Shown here in pieces: positions 9,701-21,660 of a stretch of DNA of 64,000 nt. How positions within the stretch are numbered: position 1 is the first letter of the stretch; each line of letters begins with the position of its first letter. The position numbers and the translations under genes are program-made. A model generated the notes under the pieces. The model was not told the DNA's origin and made no database searches. It worked only from the letters and a program-made list of their open reading frames with translations. Source of the DNA: Cymbomonas tetramitiformis (taxonomy: Eukaryota > Chlorophyta > Pyramimonadophyceae > Pyramimonadales > Pyramimonadaceae); assembly GCA_001247695.2 (NCBI GenBank), contig LGRX02028928.1, forward strand, positions 1 to 64,000, in the 5' to 3' direction.

Positions 9701-11888
9701 GCCTGGATCAACAGCCGAAACGACGCTGTGGACTGGGAAGAGAGCGGAGGTTTCTTGCTTCTTCGAGACTTGCACTCGCTTTTATAAGACTTGCACGCGT
9801 CGACTTCCGAGTTGGACAAGGCTCCATACCCTGGACTAGCAAGGGCACAAAAGAATGGCGAGCCTGCAACTTGTTACGAAAATGTGTTGAGGTTTGGAAA
9901 CAACACGAGTGACAACTTTAGAAAAGAAGAGAACCCGGTAGGGATATGTAGGGATAGGGACTCGCTGAGTGTCAGAGTCGGACTGCAATTTATCTGAGCG
10001 AGTCAAACTGTGCATGATCGAAGTTTTGTGACGTTTGACAGAGATGCGACAGAAGGGATGCACCCACACCAAGTGGCGTGGGGCACGCCAACCGAGGCCA
10101 GCCCACCAACAACCCGGCGGACGAAAGAAGCATGCAAGAGCAGGACGGGGCCATAACACAGTACCACACACTGAGAGATGGGATAAGCGCCTGAAGACTC
10201 ATTCATCGCATCAAACAGGGACAAACAAGAGCGCGTTGTGCAATCACTCAAGGCCGTGATTTGAACTTCAAATTTGCAGGCAGGTGCTGAATGTCTCCAC
10301 ACTCTTTCCCCTTACGATACATATCATCCTCACGTTCCGAAGGCCCCCGTCTCCAGGCACGTGATAGTAGAGAGAGTCGAACAGATCAGGCCTGTCACCT
10401 TGGATGTCGCACACCACAAGGAGGCGGTTGGAGTTCTCATATGTAAAATGGCTGAATGCCTGTGCAGAACGCGCGAGCAGAGGTCAGGGCTGCCATGCAG
10501 AACTAAGTAGCAAAATGGAGCTGCCCGCCTTGGCGGAGCAAATCAGTTTCCTCATACCGCTTTTCGCCTTGAATCGCACGTGTGGGAAGCACTTAGCACG
10601 TTTGCAAGACAACGGGAGAAGCCTGGCAAGAACCTTATCGTGACACAACGGACAGGCTCGGGAAGTCATGTGCACTAGGGGAGGACCACAAGCGGTGGAC
10701 GCCGGGAGGGAACCGGTAAAAAGGCTGAGCGCTAGGATTGGATCGGTAGCTGAGGAAGGCTGCCACCTGGGGCACGGCCTCGTTTGTCTCAACTGCGCCG
10801 GCGTTATCGTTGTGTTTGACATAGTCCTGCACAAGAGCAAGTGCACCGCCACAAAGTGAAAAAACCGCCAAGTACACCTCCCGGATCCCTCCTTTCACTA
10901 ACGTAGCTGTGTTGTTCCCGAGGTTGCGTTCTGGTACGGTTGGCGACGAGTTGCCGCCGTATGTCGGCAGGCTGCACAAGCGAGGAGAAAGAAACGAAAC
11001 CCCCCACAAAATCTTGAGGATAAACAGTCACTACGCGCGATGAGCGTTTTCGCAGAGCGCAAGGGAGCCAGTAGCTTCCAGGGCAGAACCGCTCTCACCC
11101 CTGGCAGATAGGGTTCCAGCGCGCACAGCTTTGAACCTCCCAATCTTCCATCCTGAATCTGCGGAAGCACGCAGTAGGGTCTCATTGAAAGGCCTGCGCG
11201 ATACCAGTCTCTCACGCTAGCGGCGCAGGTGTTTGAATAACGGAACCGGGGGAACCAAGTGACGTATTCCCGGTGGCTTGAGAGTATCTCTGGAAACGAT
11301 GCAGAGAATAGCCAGAGGCGTAACCACAGAGATTCAGAGAGGGTTCTCGGAAGCGACGCTCGGATACGTACCTGCAATACGTTACAAGGAAGCAGGGCGA
11401 CCTTGTGTGTTCTGCTCTTTCGGTTGAACTCTTGTGCATGACTTTCGGCTATCATCTGGGGAATCCTCTCACACCCACAGCGCCCTCTCACAGATTGTGA
11501 TCATCGAGATGGGTTAGCGATTCTTCAACCATTGCCACGACGAAAACACAAAAATAGAGGAGACTTTTACTACTTTTGGAACTTTACGCGATATTTCACT
11601 TGAAAAACGCCCCGCAGGCCTCGCCTGAGTCATAGCTTCGTCATAGTACTCGTGGTCAGCTGCGTGGAGTTCAGGTTTGAAAACCTTGGCTACACATTCG
11701 ACGAAATTACCGTTCTTGTCGTACTCGCAAGCCCGAAAACAAAGCCTCATTCCACCTTCTTGAAAAGCGCGACGTGAAAAGGAAACTCGGATGGGCTCCT
11801 TCTCCCACGAGCCTGAGGCCACGTCATATGTATATTTGATGGCTCGATACCTGTGCCCAGCGGAGTGCGTTGGAGCAGTGGCTGCCAT
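6720..11888 (-). CDS. Alpha-kinase (eEF2-kinase type), eight exons
   Basis: Predicted atypical serine/threonine kinase of 292 residues, nearly all catalytic domain. Exons: 11888-11625, 11455-11372, 11158-11099, 10826-10767, 10459-10399, 8069-8041, 7507-7346, 6878-6720 (TAG). All join in frame; acceptors are CAG and donors GT, except intron 1, whose donor appears to be GC (CAG-GCGAGG). Motifs in order: GGMRLCF; nucleotide-binding VAK (Lys68); ALEPYLPG; YVKHNDNAG; AFSHFTYE; CDIQGVGDFYTDPQIH; glycine-rich FGSGNLGLDG; zinc ligands H-x-C-x3-C (212-218). Spacing of His160, Asp174, Asp184, His212, Cys214 and Cys218 matches human eEF2 kinase as I recall it (offset 100), which makes the family call strong. 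eEF2K's calmodulin-binding and Sel1 regions are absent. An in-frame TAA precedes the ATG, so the start is likely correct. The C-terminal exon is a Ser-rich tail. Introns 5-7 contain minisatellites. Substrate is unknown. Confidence 0.9.
6922..7285. repeat. Minisatellite, 56-bp unit, 6.5 copies, in intron 7
   Basis: GAGAGCCGCCAAGTCCCACG recurs at 6922, 6978, 7034, 7090, 7147, 7203 and 7259. It fills most of the 467-bp intron between exons 7 and 8 of the alpha-kinase gene. The repeat begins 44 bp from the exon 8 acceptor. Confidence 0.95.
7508..7785. repeat. Minisatellite derived from alpha-kinase exon 7 and its acceptor
   Basis: Units of 53-59 bp are, on the minus strand, copies of the start of exon 7 together with its 3' splice site: (T/G)ACACAG then ATACATTTCTTTGACGG and GAGGGTTTTGGCTC. 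Four complete extra copies lie upstream of the functional exon, and a fifth near 7785 is degenerate. Unit length is not a multiple of three, so use of an upstream copy would usually break the frame. Confidence 0.92.
8098..8610. repeat. Minisatellite, about 57-bp unit, 9 copies, in intron 5
   Basis: GGCCAAAGACAGTGGCTCAC followed by GACAGTTGTACACGGTGCCG recurs about every 57 bp. It lies within 30 bp of the acceptor of exon 6. A short internal duplication occurs near 8540-8555 (GTCAGTGGCTCTACGTCAGT). Frames through it are by-products. Confidence 0.95.
8936..9215. repeat. Minisatellite, about 59-bp unit, 4.7 copies, in intron 5
   Basis: CCGTGAGCTGCCACTGCCTC followed by GGGCCGTGGACCTGCAGG is repeated almost perfectly. 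It is a second, unrelated minisatellite in the same intron of the alpha-kinase gene. Confidence 0.94.
9216..10398 (-). other. Remainder of alpha-kinase intron 5
   Basis: The stretch lies between the 59-bp minisatellite and the donor of exon 5 (GTGACA at 10398). Short open frames occur on both strands, but none joins the kinase frame or shows a known motif. I see no other element. Confidence 0.6.
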
Positions 11889-12353
11889 TTATGAGTTCTT
11901 GCTACGCGCACTCAGCGATAAACCTTCGCAACGCTAATTCAAAGTCGAGTCACTAGAATCGGCTGTTGACACTGCATATACGCAATACCCGGAGAGAGAC
12001 AATATGCTGCAGGAGAAGTGTGTCGCAGATGCGTGTTATGACTTTCCCAATTCTATCGAACTACAAGGCAGCTCACTCGCTGTTCAGGATTGCGCAAAGC
12101 AGCAGATAACTTGCAAAGCACGCCTCGTCAGTCACTTTTTCCTATTCCTGATTGTCGTGTGTGATATCAAATAGGCTCTACAGTGTCACAGTATCGAGTA
12201 TGTGAGGTGAGATCTGAGCAGGTCACGTACGCGTCAAGGTCTCGACCAGTTCTCTAAACCGGTTCCTTAAACTCGTGACACGCCTCTGTCGAGCTCGTGT
12301 CGTCGACCAGTTCTCCTGGACTTGAATACCGAATCGTATTATAATATATAATT
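11889..12353. other. Upstream region of the alpha-kinase gene
   Basis: Intergenic sequence between the kinase start codon and the fold-back element. No clear TATA box or other promoter motif can be assigned with confidence, and no coding frame is convincing. Confidence 0.4.
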
Positions 12354-12865
12354 ATATAAATTAAAATATAATTTTATATTAAAAATAAAAAAATCAATAC
12401 ATCAATATAAATACCACATTCTTGTGTAGAGAAGCCTAAGAAATAATTTTGTATATAAATAATATCCCTTTTTATATATTTTTATCGGAATCGTACTATA
12501 GTAAAAGTGTATATAAAACCTCCAAGCGAGGTTTCCATAGTGTATATGATAATATATTATCGAGATGTCTACTGTGCAGTTATTATATATATTCTTAATT
12601 ATATATTATTAATAGTGTAACTCGTCGTGTATCACGGGACGGGGGGCGCATCGACAAAGGGGGACAAGACTAGGTCTCAATCCAGGGGAGGGGGGGCATT
12701 TAACCCACCAAAGTCGTTACCGTAGAGGTCCGGGGCGATTCCGATGAAAATATATAAAAAGGGATATTATTTATATACAAAATGTGGCTCTACACAAGAA
12801 TGTGGTATTTATATTGATGTATTGATTTTTTTATTTCTAATATAAAATTGTATTTTAATTTATAT
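12354..12865. repeat. AT-rich fold-back element (long inverted repeat)
   Basis: The arm 12354-12493 (about 140 bp) is repeated in inverse orientation at 12736-12865 (130 bp). Both contain TCAATACATCAATATAAATA, CCACATTCTTGTGTAGAG and ATAAATAATATCCCTTTTTA. The arms differ by few substitutions and one indel. The 240-bp loop contains a small hairpin (AACCTCC-AAGC-GAGGTT) and a G-rich part. There is no open frame and no clear target duplication, so it is a fold-back or MITE-like element of unknown superfamily. Confidence 0.88.
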
Positions 12866-13119
12866 GAAGGCGCGTTGCGTTGGACCCTCCCGTCCCCTCT
12901 GTATCAATACGGAAAAGTTTTTAGAGCCAGTGGGGGCCCCCCCCACACCCCCGGTACACTTTTTTTGGACTGCGCCCAGTGTGGGGGCTCCGCCTCCCCA
13001 CAACCGCCCCCCTGGGGTTCAAACCTTTTTGAAAATACTGCGCCCCGTGGGGCGCCCCACACACAAACTCGTTACTTTCGTTTTTTTTGTTCATACATAT
13101 CCTACATATGCACCTACTT
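12866..13119. other. GC-rich palindromic clusters, no gene
   Basis: The stretch holds short GC-rich inverted motifs such as GTGGGGGCCCCCCCCACAC and GTGGGGGCTCCGCCTCCCCA. These resemble the small palindromic clusters common in some green algal organelle genomes, but nothing else identifies organelle origin. Confidence 0.35.
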
Positions 13120-13293
13120 TCGGTAGTCGTCTCGTATCACGGCGTGCCATGAATTTCTATCACATATGTTAGAGAGTCGTATATCGCGGAATGCGGTGAT
13201 TCGATATCACATAATTTCGGGAGGCGTCTTGCACGGCGTGCCATGAATTCATAGCACATATTTTCGAGAGTCATATGTTGCGGTATGCGGTGA
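13120..13293. repeat. 94-bp satellite, left block
   Basis: Two units with CACGGCGTGCCATGAATT at 13138 and 13232 (94 bp apart), each followed by CACATAT-TT-GAGAGTC and TGCGG-ATGCGGTGA. The array stops at GGTGA (13289-13293), exactly where the LTR element begins, and resumes at 22947. Confidence 0.85.
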
Positions 13294-13876
13294 TGTCAGG
13301 GTTATGACCGATGACATATGTGTCATACATGTCATACGTGTCATACCATGTCATGTCATGTCATGTCATATATTATTATGACATTCGACAGTATGGTCGA
13401 TCATGACTGTACAGGTCGAGTCGTGTCATACATTTATGACAGTCGTCAGTACGGTCGACGATGACTGTACATGTCGCCAGATGATTATGTCACATCATCA
13501 GGCATCCCTGTCATCGAGAGTTCGTACTCCGAACTCGAAGATGACAGAGCAAAGATACATCTTGTCGATTCTTCAAGAACCATCTTTCGCTTTAGCATGC
13601 ACGGAACATGCATGCGCAGCACGAACGAACTAGTCGTTTATACAATGCTGGTCGTTCAACCTACGTCTCGGGTTCACAACCCAATGGCGGTACCATCTAA
13701 GATGATGGGAGACGTAGGTACTTAAGTGAGGAAGCGTTGTGCTTCAGCAGCTCTGGATTCAGAAACTGCACTCACAAACCCGCATATACGTTCACTTGTG
13801 TATGCTGTTCAACTGCACAGTGATTATTGATAATATTGAATATTATAACAGGGCTCGCATAGCTCAGCCCTTATCA
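13294..13876 (+). repeat. Left LTR of the LARD-like element
   Basis: 583 bp, TG...CA. The first 136 bp include a GTCAT microsatellite and an extra block absent from the right copy. From 13430 on it matches 22500-22946 almost perfectly. Confidence 0.72.
13310..13375. repeat. GTCAT-type microsatellite inside the left LTR
   Basis: Runs of GTCAT, with ATAC and ATACGT interruptions, end in four perfect CATGT steps near 13345-13370. Its absence from the right LTR explains most of the length difference between the two LTRs. Confidence 0.8.
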
Positions 13877-16800
13877 GTGGTATTCTAAAAGTCGTCAAGG
13901 CGCGACACTCGAGAACTCAAGTGGGTGCAGTGATATACGCGTAGTATATTTAATATTGTTCGCAGGTTTGCAGGAGGGCGCATATACGACAGCGTTCGCA
14001 AATATTGAATATCTGCAGCCCGAATAATAGTTCGCATATCGACAGCGCATAATTGTGCGAGGAGATTTTCCGCAGCGCACTTGCACAACAGCTGATCGCA
14101 CATATACGCGATAAGGTGTGCATATGGCATATATCGGCGCAACAATGAAATGTATACGATAAACGGTTCACGGATATATGCATGTTCGCGGATGCGATGA
14201 ATTGTTGGCGGAATCGTTTCCGCGCGGTAGAATCATCAGCGCAGTATCGCAATTTTTATGATTGTCACTAAATTGCATATGGCAGCATGCGCTATGTTCG
14301 CATACTGCGCGATTGTTACTAAATTGCAGGTGGCAGCATGCGCGGTGGTCACATACTGCGCGATGGTCACATATTTTTCAGAAGTTGATTGCAGCATGCG
14401 TGTGCCCGCATGAATCACGCTTGAAAAATATGCTGTATCATATGCTAATGAATGGCGACGACAATTCATACTTGTCATCAACAGCGCACTCGCATCAGTA
14501 TACAACATACATCAGCTATTATTGCAAATCATCTCTACGCACTGTTTACAATCACTGCGTGCAATGATTTATGGCCTGTCAGCATACATACTGCTGTGAA
14601 TGCATTATCATTATACTGCAGCAGATTCCAATGTTCTGATGACCACACAATACTTTTGATCATCAGCATTATACTAAGTGGCAGCACAATGATCTATGCA
14701 CAACATGTGTGTGCAGATCAGCACACACACACATACAATTATTCCAGTTGAAGCAATCATCAATATACAGCGCATGCACTTCTATATCATGCACACATCT
14801 TAAGACTAAATGATTGCAATGTTGTAAATAGTACATACTTGTTATACTTTACAGCTTGAACACGATAACAGCTGTAGTACATAGAGTACAAACATATTGC
14901 AGTGAAAGTTAGTTTATATTTGAATTCATGTTGCAAAGGGTGCCTGACAATAATCACAACACCATAATTACTTTGTCGTACCCTGGTGGAGCCGAGATGC
15001 TCTCCAGGTAACACGTACATTCTATGGTGGATTATTTGAAGGAATGCTCACCTGAGCTTCATGTAAAAATTTATCAGCAACTCATAATGAGATTATCATG
15101 GAATTACAACAATCCCTAAACTATATATATCATGTTAGATGTAAACAGTACGTGGTATACTGACTGTCTGCATGATTGTTAGGATATTGTGATATCCATA
15201 AAGATACTGCAAAGTGTGTGCAAACAAATACACACACACACACACTAGTACTAATCAGCAGTACTATACACTGCACAAACACTATCATTCATTATACATT
15301 GACATTCACTGACTCAGAGTGAATATATCAATAACAATGTATACAATAATGTGGATAACATCCAGTAAACACATGTGCGTACTGGATGTCAGCGATGGCG
15401 ATAGTAATGGTAACAGGATTAAACAACATGCTGTAGGGCTGGATGGAGAATATCTCCAGACCCGAAGGCAGTATCAGTGCTCAATATGCAGCTGGTAACT
15501 GCTGAGCACTGCCCATGCCATATTCACTATCGCTGGAGCAACATCAAAATCTACATTGCATATGACAGTTGATGCAGAACTGATCACTCACATGCATGTA
15601 CCAACTCAGATCAGCAACCATAAATGAACTGACAAAGGTTATGGACATACACACACAAACATGGTGTTGTGTAAATACTGCTCAGATTATATCTAGCAGT
15701 GTCCAGATGTATTTGAACACAAAGATATCACTTGATATACTCGTTGTGTACATTCAAATATATCTTAGGATCTGACACAACTGTGAATCCACTTGCAGTT
15801 GATTTATCTTTATGTCACCAGAGAGTGCAATAGCCTGTATGGGTTTCAATCAGAAAAACCCATATTTCATGTTCACCATACATGTTGAATTTTTGAGATA
15901 TTCACTATTGTGCCATGAAAAATATCATGTGCAAAAGTGAAGAAAGTTGCAGCATTTGTTTAGCTTGCAACTCACACACACACTGAGATGTGATATATAT
16001 ATATATATATATACGGCTGAAAAAGCTGTAAAATAGGTAAAAATGCTCCACGCATGATTTCAAAACGAAAAATGTGTGCCCATTTTATGTGAGATTATGA
16101 TTTTATACCTATTAAGGTATCAGGAAATCATAATGACACATGTCATATCTCATGTAACACCCTAGATATTAGGTGTTGAATATATATGGGTAACGCTATT
16201 GCTATGGCAATAAATCTCTCAAAATGCTGTACGTAAAACACATTTTGAAAAATTCGGATTGATTTTTTTCGATAAAATGAATGTTTATATATCAAATGTC
16301 AATCCCTGATTTATGCAGCATGTGTAACGCCCTGTAACAACCCTAAAATTAAATGTGTGTAACAGGGGTGTAACCTACCTCCTAAAAAACACTTTACGTT
16401 TATATGGGTATTAAATGCAGTTTTGCTTAAAAATCTTTGCAAAAACGTTATGCTGCTTATTTTTTACCTGTATTAGGGTTACTGATACTAAGTAACACCC
16501 TAAACACTGTATTGAGTAACAGGGCCACTGTAACGATATATGCTCTAAAATACCAGTTTTATTCCGTAAAACTTCGTATTTGGCATTAACATATCATGCT
16601 GTTGTTGACACAAACATGATTATGTATTGGGCAACAACCCTAAAACTGTATGAGCTGCTTCCTATAAGGACTGCAAGCTATAAGCTATAAGCTATAAGGT
16701 ATATAAGCAGCTGACTGCCTATGAGTTTACACTTCCTCAAGGGGGGAAGAAGGTGGATAGGATTACACATATATCCATTTTATATTCCGATCTGGTAATT

Positions 16801-17997
16801 TCTGATGGATTGGTTTTGATAAAATCACTGCATCCACAAATAACGTTGAAATCTGTACAACGTTGAATCCACCATCACTAATAAAGTGTAAACTCGGATG
16901 GGAAATTATATCCCAATAACTATAAGTTGACTTTTGCTCAGCATTTACATTCTCGAGTAAGTTTGAAATGCTGAACTATATACATAACATACAACCTGAT
17001 ACCATGCTTAATTGCATTTCCTGGATCAGAAGATGATAGTTATATAATATATATATGTATGTATATGTCCCACCTGATACACTTTGGCACTATAGCCGTA
17101 CATAAGAGTGGGAAGGACAAGTGCATCGTTGTAAGACTGGATGATATAGTCCCAGTGCAGAAGGCAGAATGTGGCACCAGAATAACAGCTGATAACTGTT
17201 GGGAGACCACCATTTAAGACCTTCTAAGCGTAACTCCGTTGTCCTCAGATGCAAGTGAATTGTTCATAATATATTGACATCACATAAAAGCATTCTAATA
17301 AAAACCCTATATATTCATATGAGTTGTCATTATCACAAATGACATGGGTTTCGAATCATCGAAATGAGTATAACTCCGATGCATTCATTAATACAGAATA
17401 GCTGTTGAGATTATTCCTCCGGCTGGATTGCAATCATTCACAATCCCTGTACATTCCGGTGACAAAATATTGCACTGGACTGATCACCACATTGGTATAA
17501 TCTGTGATATAAAAGTCACCAGAGAAAGCATTGCAATCAGCACAATGCTGTCTATACTCACAATGATGGGTAACATATATTCTCAGATGTAATAAATGGA
17601 GGCACAATGTGGCCTACGTTAAAATCGCGTATGCTCGGGCACTGTATTGTGACTTGCGCTAAGATCGTGTATGCATGGACACAACATGACTCATGCCAAT
17701 GACGTGGACGTATTTCATGCCACGACATTACATCTGAAATTAATAAATCACTCAGAGAGAAGGTGTTGACATCAGAACCATTATACATATAGTCATGAGG
17801 ATTTTAAAGAAGACATAGTCTCTCCGATATTGACAAACATGGTACATATATATATATATCCATGCTCTCTGATCATATATTTGATATCCCACAGCATACG
17901 ATGATGGTAATAGCAAACCACTTCGCCGCTGAAGGGTAGTGTTATATATATACACCACATGCTTGGGCATTATATGACCCACGCTAATGACGTGGAT

Positions 17998-18062
17998 TCG
18001 GGCTGCATCCCAATAACTGCAATGTACCTTTGGTGCAATGGGCTGCAACCCGAGAACTGCTA
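17998..18062. repeat. GGGCTGCATCCC repeat, copy 1
   Basis: GGGCTGCATCCCAATAACTG is followed by a stem-loop (TGTACC-TTT-GGTGCA) and GGGCTGCAACCCGAGAACTG. The whole block is about 90 percent similar to 21576-21642. Confidence 0.8.
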
Positions 18063-21000
18063 TCCAGCTTCATAGAAAGCTTCCACGTCATCACATAGAG
18101 GTCGGACCTCTGTTGTATTTGAACGGCGCTTGACAACCGCCTAGCAATACACTTCCTTGAGGGGGGAAGAAGGTAAGCTAGAAATACAACTAAAACCCAA
18201 ATAAATAATAAAGATAAATAATAAAACAAGTAAGTTGCATCATTGTTTTGTTTTGGTAAGCCTGACTGTATACAGTCAAACCATACAGAACTCCATTAAG
18301 TTGACACATACATCAGCCATGACATACATATGAGCTTGATTTTGAAGACACAGACATTGTATACATTCAGTCTAGCATGTATCCAGACTAGAATTGTATA
18401 TTGACACGGTGCAAGCACTATAGCCTCTGCCACCAATGATCATTGAAAAGGGCAACCATTCTTGATACTTCATACATATCATCTGATTGGATCATTAAAG
18501 GTGTCAAGATTACTCAATGCAATATGCAGGCCACGGCCTGAGTACAACACCTAAAAAGGTCAAAGCCACTGAGCTGACCAATGCAGCATAAATGCTAGCT
18601 ACCTTGAAGGCTATACAATAAGCCTATTGCCCTTATGTCTTGATATGTATCCGTGTATTGGCATCTCTTTGAGGTAATTATGCCTACTGAATGAGCCATA
18701 CCAATCATCTTGTCTTCATTGATCATTACATATCTGATCATATCGCCATTGAGCAATGCCTATTCTGTGAGATTATATATCACGAGGCATTTCATTAGTG
18801 CACAATAAACAATTGAAGTGCAACAAAGATTATCAGCTCTACATCATACCAAAAGGTTGAGTTGTTGTCAATTGAATTTTTTAGACACCATTTCTCAAAG
18901 GTCTATTCATCATAAAAGACAGAGTCTGTGCAATCATGGCTATTCAGCCTCCGACATAGCTGACATAGCTATTTAGCTTATGACCCAACCGTTCTTAAGC
19001 AGCCTCCACGCTATATGGCTGAAAAATGGCAAGCAATCTCTTTGGTCATTCTTGGGCATAGAGCGATCAAGCACAGCTAATCTAAGATGTTTATCCCAAC
19101 ATTGTCCAAGAGTTACTCATGTTTTCCATGTGTCAAGAAAACAGCCAAAATACCACCCTATGATGGGAGTCATCTCCTTAAGCGAGGGGAATGGTGGTTA
19201 TGCTGTAAAATTGACCAGTCTGATCACCATAAGTGACATATTTGAAAAAATCGATTGAAACTTGTAAGATAAGGTATTGCACCTAAAGAATAAAGGTTTC
19301 ATCCTCTGAAATAGGAAAGGAGTTTTTCATTGACTCTAATTCCTGAATCCAGAATCACATAGAAAATATATTCTATCCTGTACATATACAAGTACATTAG
19401 ATTCAGATTCTGAGCATACAAGTGGATTTGAATGCACTCAGGTATGTACTGAGTTGCAACTGTCCAAAGTTTTCATTCTGACATCACTATCTTATTTGTG
19501 GAATAGCATACAATTGTATAAACCATCCACATATAGATTGACATCATACTTGTGGTTCACATCATTCCAACACATAAGACACGCATGCTTCATTAAAGAA
19601 TCATGACTCTCTGAAAGTTCATTCTGGAATGTTTAGAAACTTGTTGCCTCGACCATTAGGCCACGAAGTTTTGGGAAAAGCCAGACCACCGCAATCTACA
19701 GCTGGTTTCCAAGCGCAGTTCATCTTCATTCTGGAAAGTGACAGAAATTTTATAGTCATCAACAAGTCACAATTCTAACGGATTGAAATGACACATCCAT
19801 CATTCATACTTCTTTATCATAACAAGTCTCTGAATAATGTTTGCCCAAAAATAAATGGGCACCATTGAGATAAGTGATCATCACATATCACTAGGCAATG
19901 CCATGTCATACCTTATGAATAGAACATGGTTGTCCATTTCAGCCATCCATCAACTACGAAAATGCAACTCGTAGTAAGTTGTCATTACGGACACTTCTTT
20001 AATGGAGAGTCAACCATTAGCTTCGATACCAAAGTTAACTTCGATACCATCACTGATTTCTTTGTTCATCATGACAATCATTTTCCAGAACCATTGTCTA
20101 AGTTGGGTACACTATAGTGATCCTGAACTGACAAATATATGTGAACTGAAAACCAACAACTGCATTTGACATCATCTGGCATTTGCCACATTTAAAATCG
20201 ACAGGCTATCGCCAATATGACATAGAGAGAATCAATGTTCAGATTGACATTGTTACCTCTAAAGCATTCGATGAGTAATCTCAGTCTGATTCTCTATCAA
20301 ATCATTTTTCACATAGCATAATGATTAAATAACATCCTCCATCACCATCTGATTGGTTTGATACACCTCTTTTTGCGAGGGGAGGAAGGTATAGATTCAT
20401 TCATTTTCATACAGCTGCCACAAATTGATTTACATCATTGTGATTTTGCTTGGAAAATTAAAAATCTTATAAAAAGTTCCAACATCTGTATGTAGCAGCC
20501 ATAAAGTTGATAACACGGTACATCATGCCGATTGAAACATCAAATGAAGTCTTATTTGACTTATTGACACATAAAGTTCATTATGAAGAAATCATAGATT
20601 CATATTTCTCCGGCTCTATCATATTATATGAAGGGCACTGACATAGGAGAACGATGGTTTTTCAAATGCGAATAAGCTATATTGTAAGCTTACGACCATC
20701 ACTTTGACGTCAACAGCCTGAGATGCTGATTGTCGAAATTCAAGAGTTGAAGGATTCGATGATTCAACCTTGATACATGTGTTTTGATTGATAAATTGTT
20801 GATCCATGGTTTCTCCCCAAATCTAGAGAAGCTGGCACACAAGTTGTTGCCAATGTCTTAAGGAAAGCATCTGAGCAAAGGATTGCCAGTTGTGCCACCA
20901 GGCATCGAATTCCATAAACAGCAAAGCCGAGTGAGTAAATCCGTCACTCTAGCTTTTTGCCCGACATTCCTTCCAGGTTCATGATAAGAAACAATTCATC

Positions 21001-21536
21001 AAAGTCATATACCAATGCATAAGTCATGCATAGTTACACAGTTTATATCCGAATGCCATTCCATCAAGGTTAAGCATCTTGACAGTAACTCTGGCCAACT
21101 AAAAGCCTTCCTGTCTTCGGATATCTTAAGCATTCTCATTTCCAGCTCCATTATGGACTAGGAAGCATCATGACTGTGCCTCACCAGGACACTAATCCTC
21201 AAAGCCGCACACATGAGGCGAGCCTTATGAGACAGTGACCTTTTACTTGTGGGGCGTCAACCCCTTATCAAATCCTGAACACTTGTTAACACCTGGATAA
21301 ATTTATCATGATGCAACTTAAGTGGGATTATAAGTTCCACATAATCATATTGTCTACGTATGCTGAAAGCATAACTGCCGCATATGATCACAATAGGTCG
21401 AAGCTTCTATAACATTGTGGCTTCTGAGTCAAAAGCTGATAGCCGATGACTTTTGCCAATAATTGCCGACCAAATAATAATCAGGCCGTGGAAACATGTA
21501 CCCAAGAGGTTTTCATCCAACGGTCACATATATATA

Positions 21537-21660
21537 TATCAGGGCTGCATCCCAAGAACTGCAGGGCTGCATCCCAAAGCAGGGCTGCATCCCAAAGACT
21601 GCGATGCACCTTCGGTGCAATGGGCTGCAACCCGAGAACTGCAGGGTTATATCCCTAACA
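21537..21660. repeat. GGGCTGCATCCC repeat, copy 2, with tandem units
   Basis: GGGCTGCATCCCAAGAACTG occurs in three short tandem variants, followed by the perfect hairpin TGCACC-TTC-GGTGCA and GGGCTGCAACCCGAGAACTG. A further degenerate copy (GGGCTACATCCTAAGAACTG) is at about 22423. Confidence 0.82.

Noticed and set aside
13430..13877. 65-84-codon frames present in both 448-bp repeats
   Set aside because: They lie in LTR sequence, have no domain and overlap in different frames.
13850..13877. tRNA-like start (GGGCTCGCATAGCTCAGCCC)
   Set aside because: It resembles a D-arm only; no anticodon or T-arm follows and no cloverleaf can be drawn.
16300..16650. Telomere-like TAACACCCTAAAC runs
   Set aside because: Irregular and AT-rich; no tandem TTTAGGG or TTAGGG array.
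18860..20800. Possible decayed copia-type pol on minus in the LARD interior
   Set aside because: Fragments such as a YVDG-like triplet are isolated and full of stops; not distinguishable from chance by eye.
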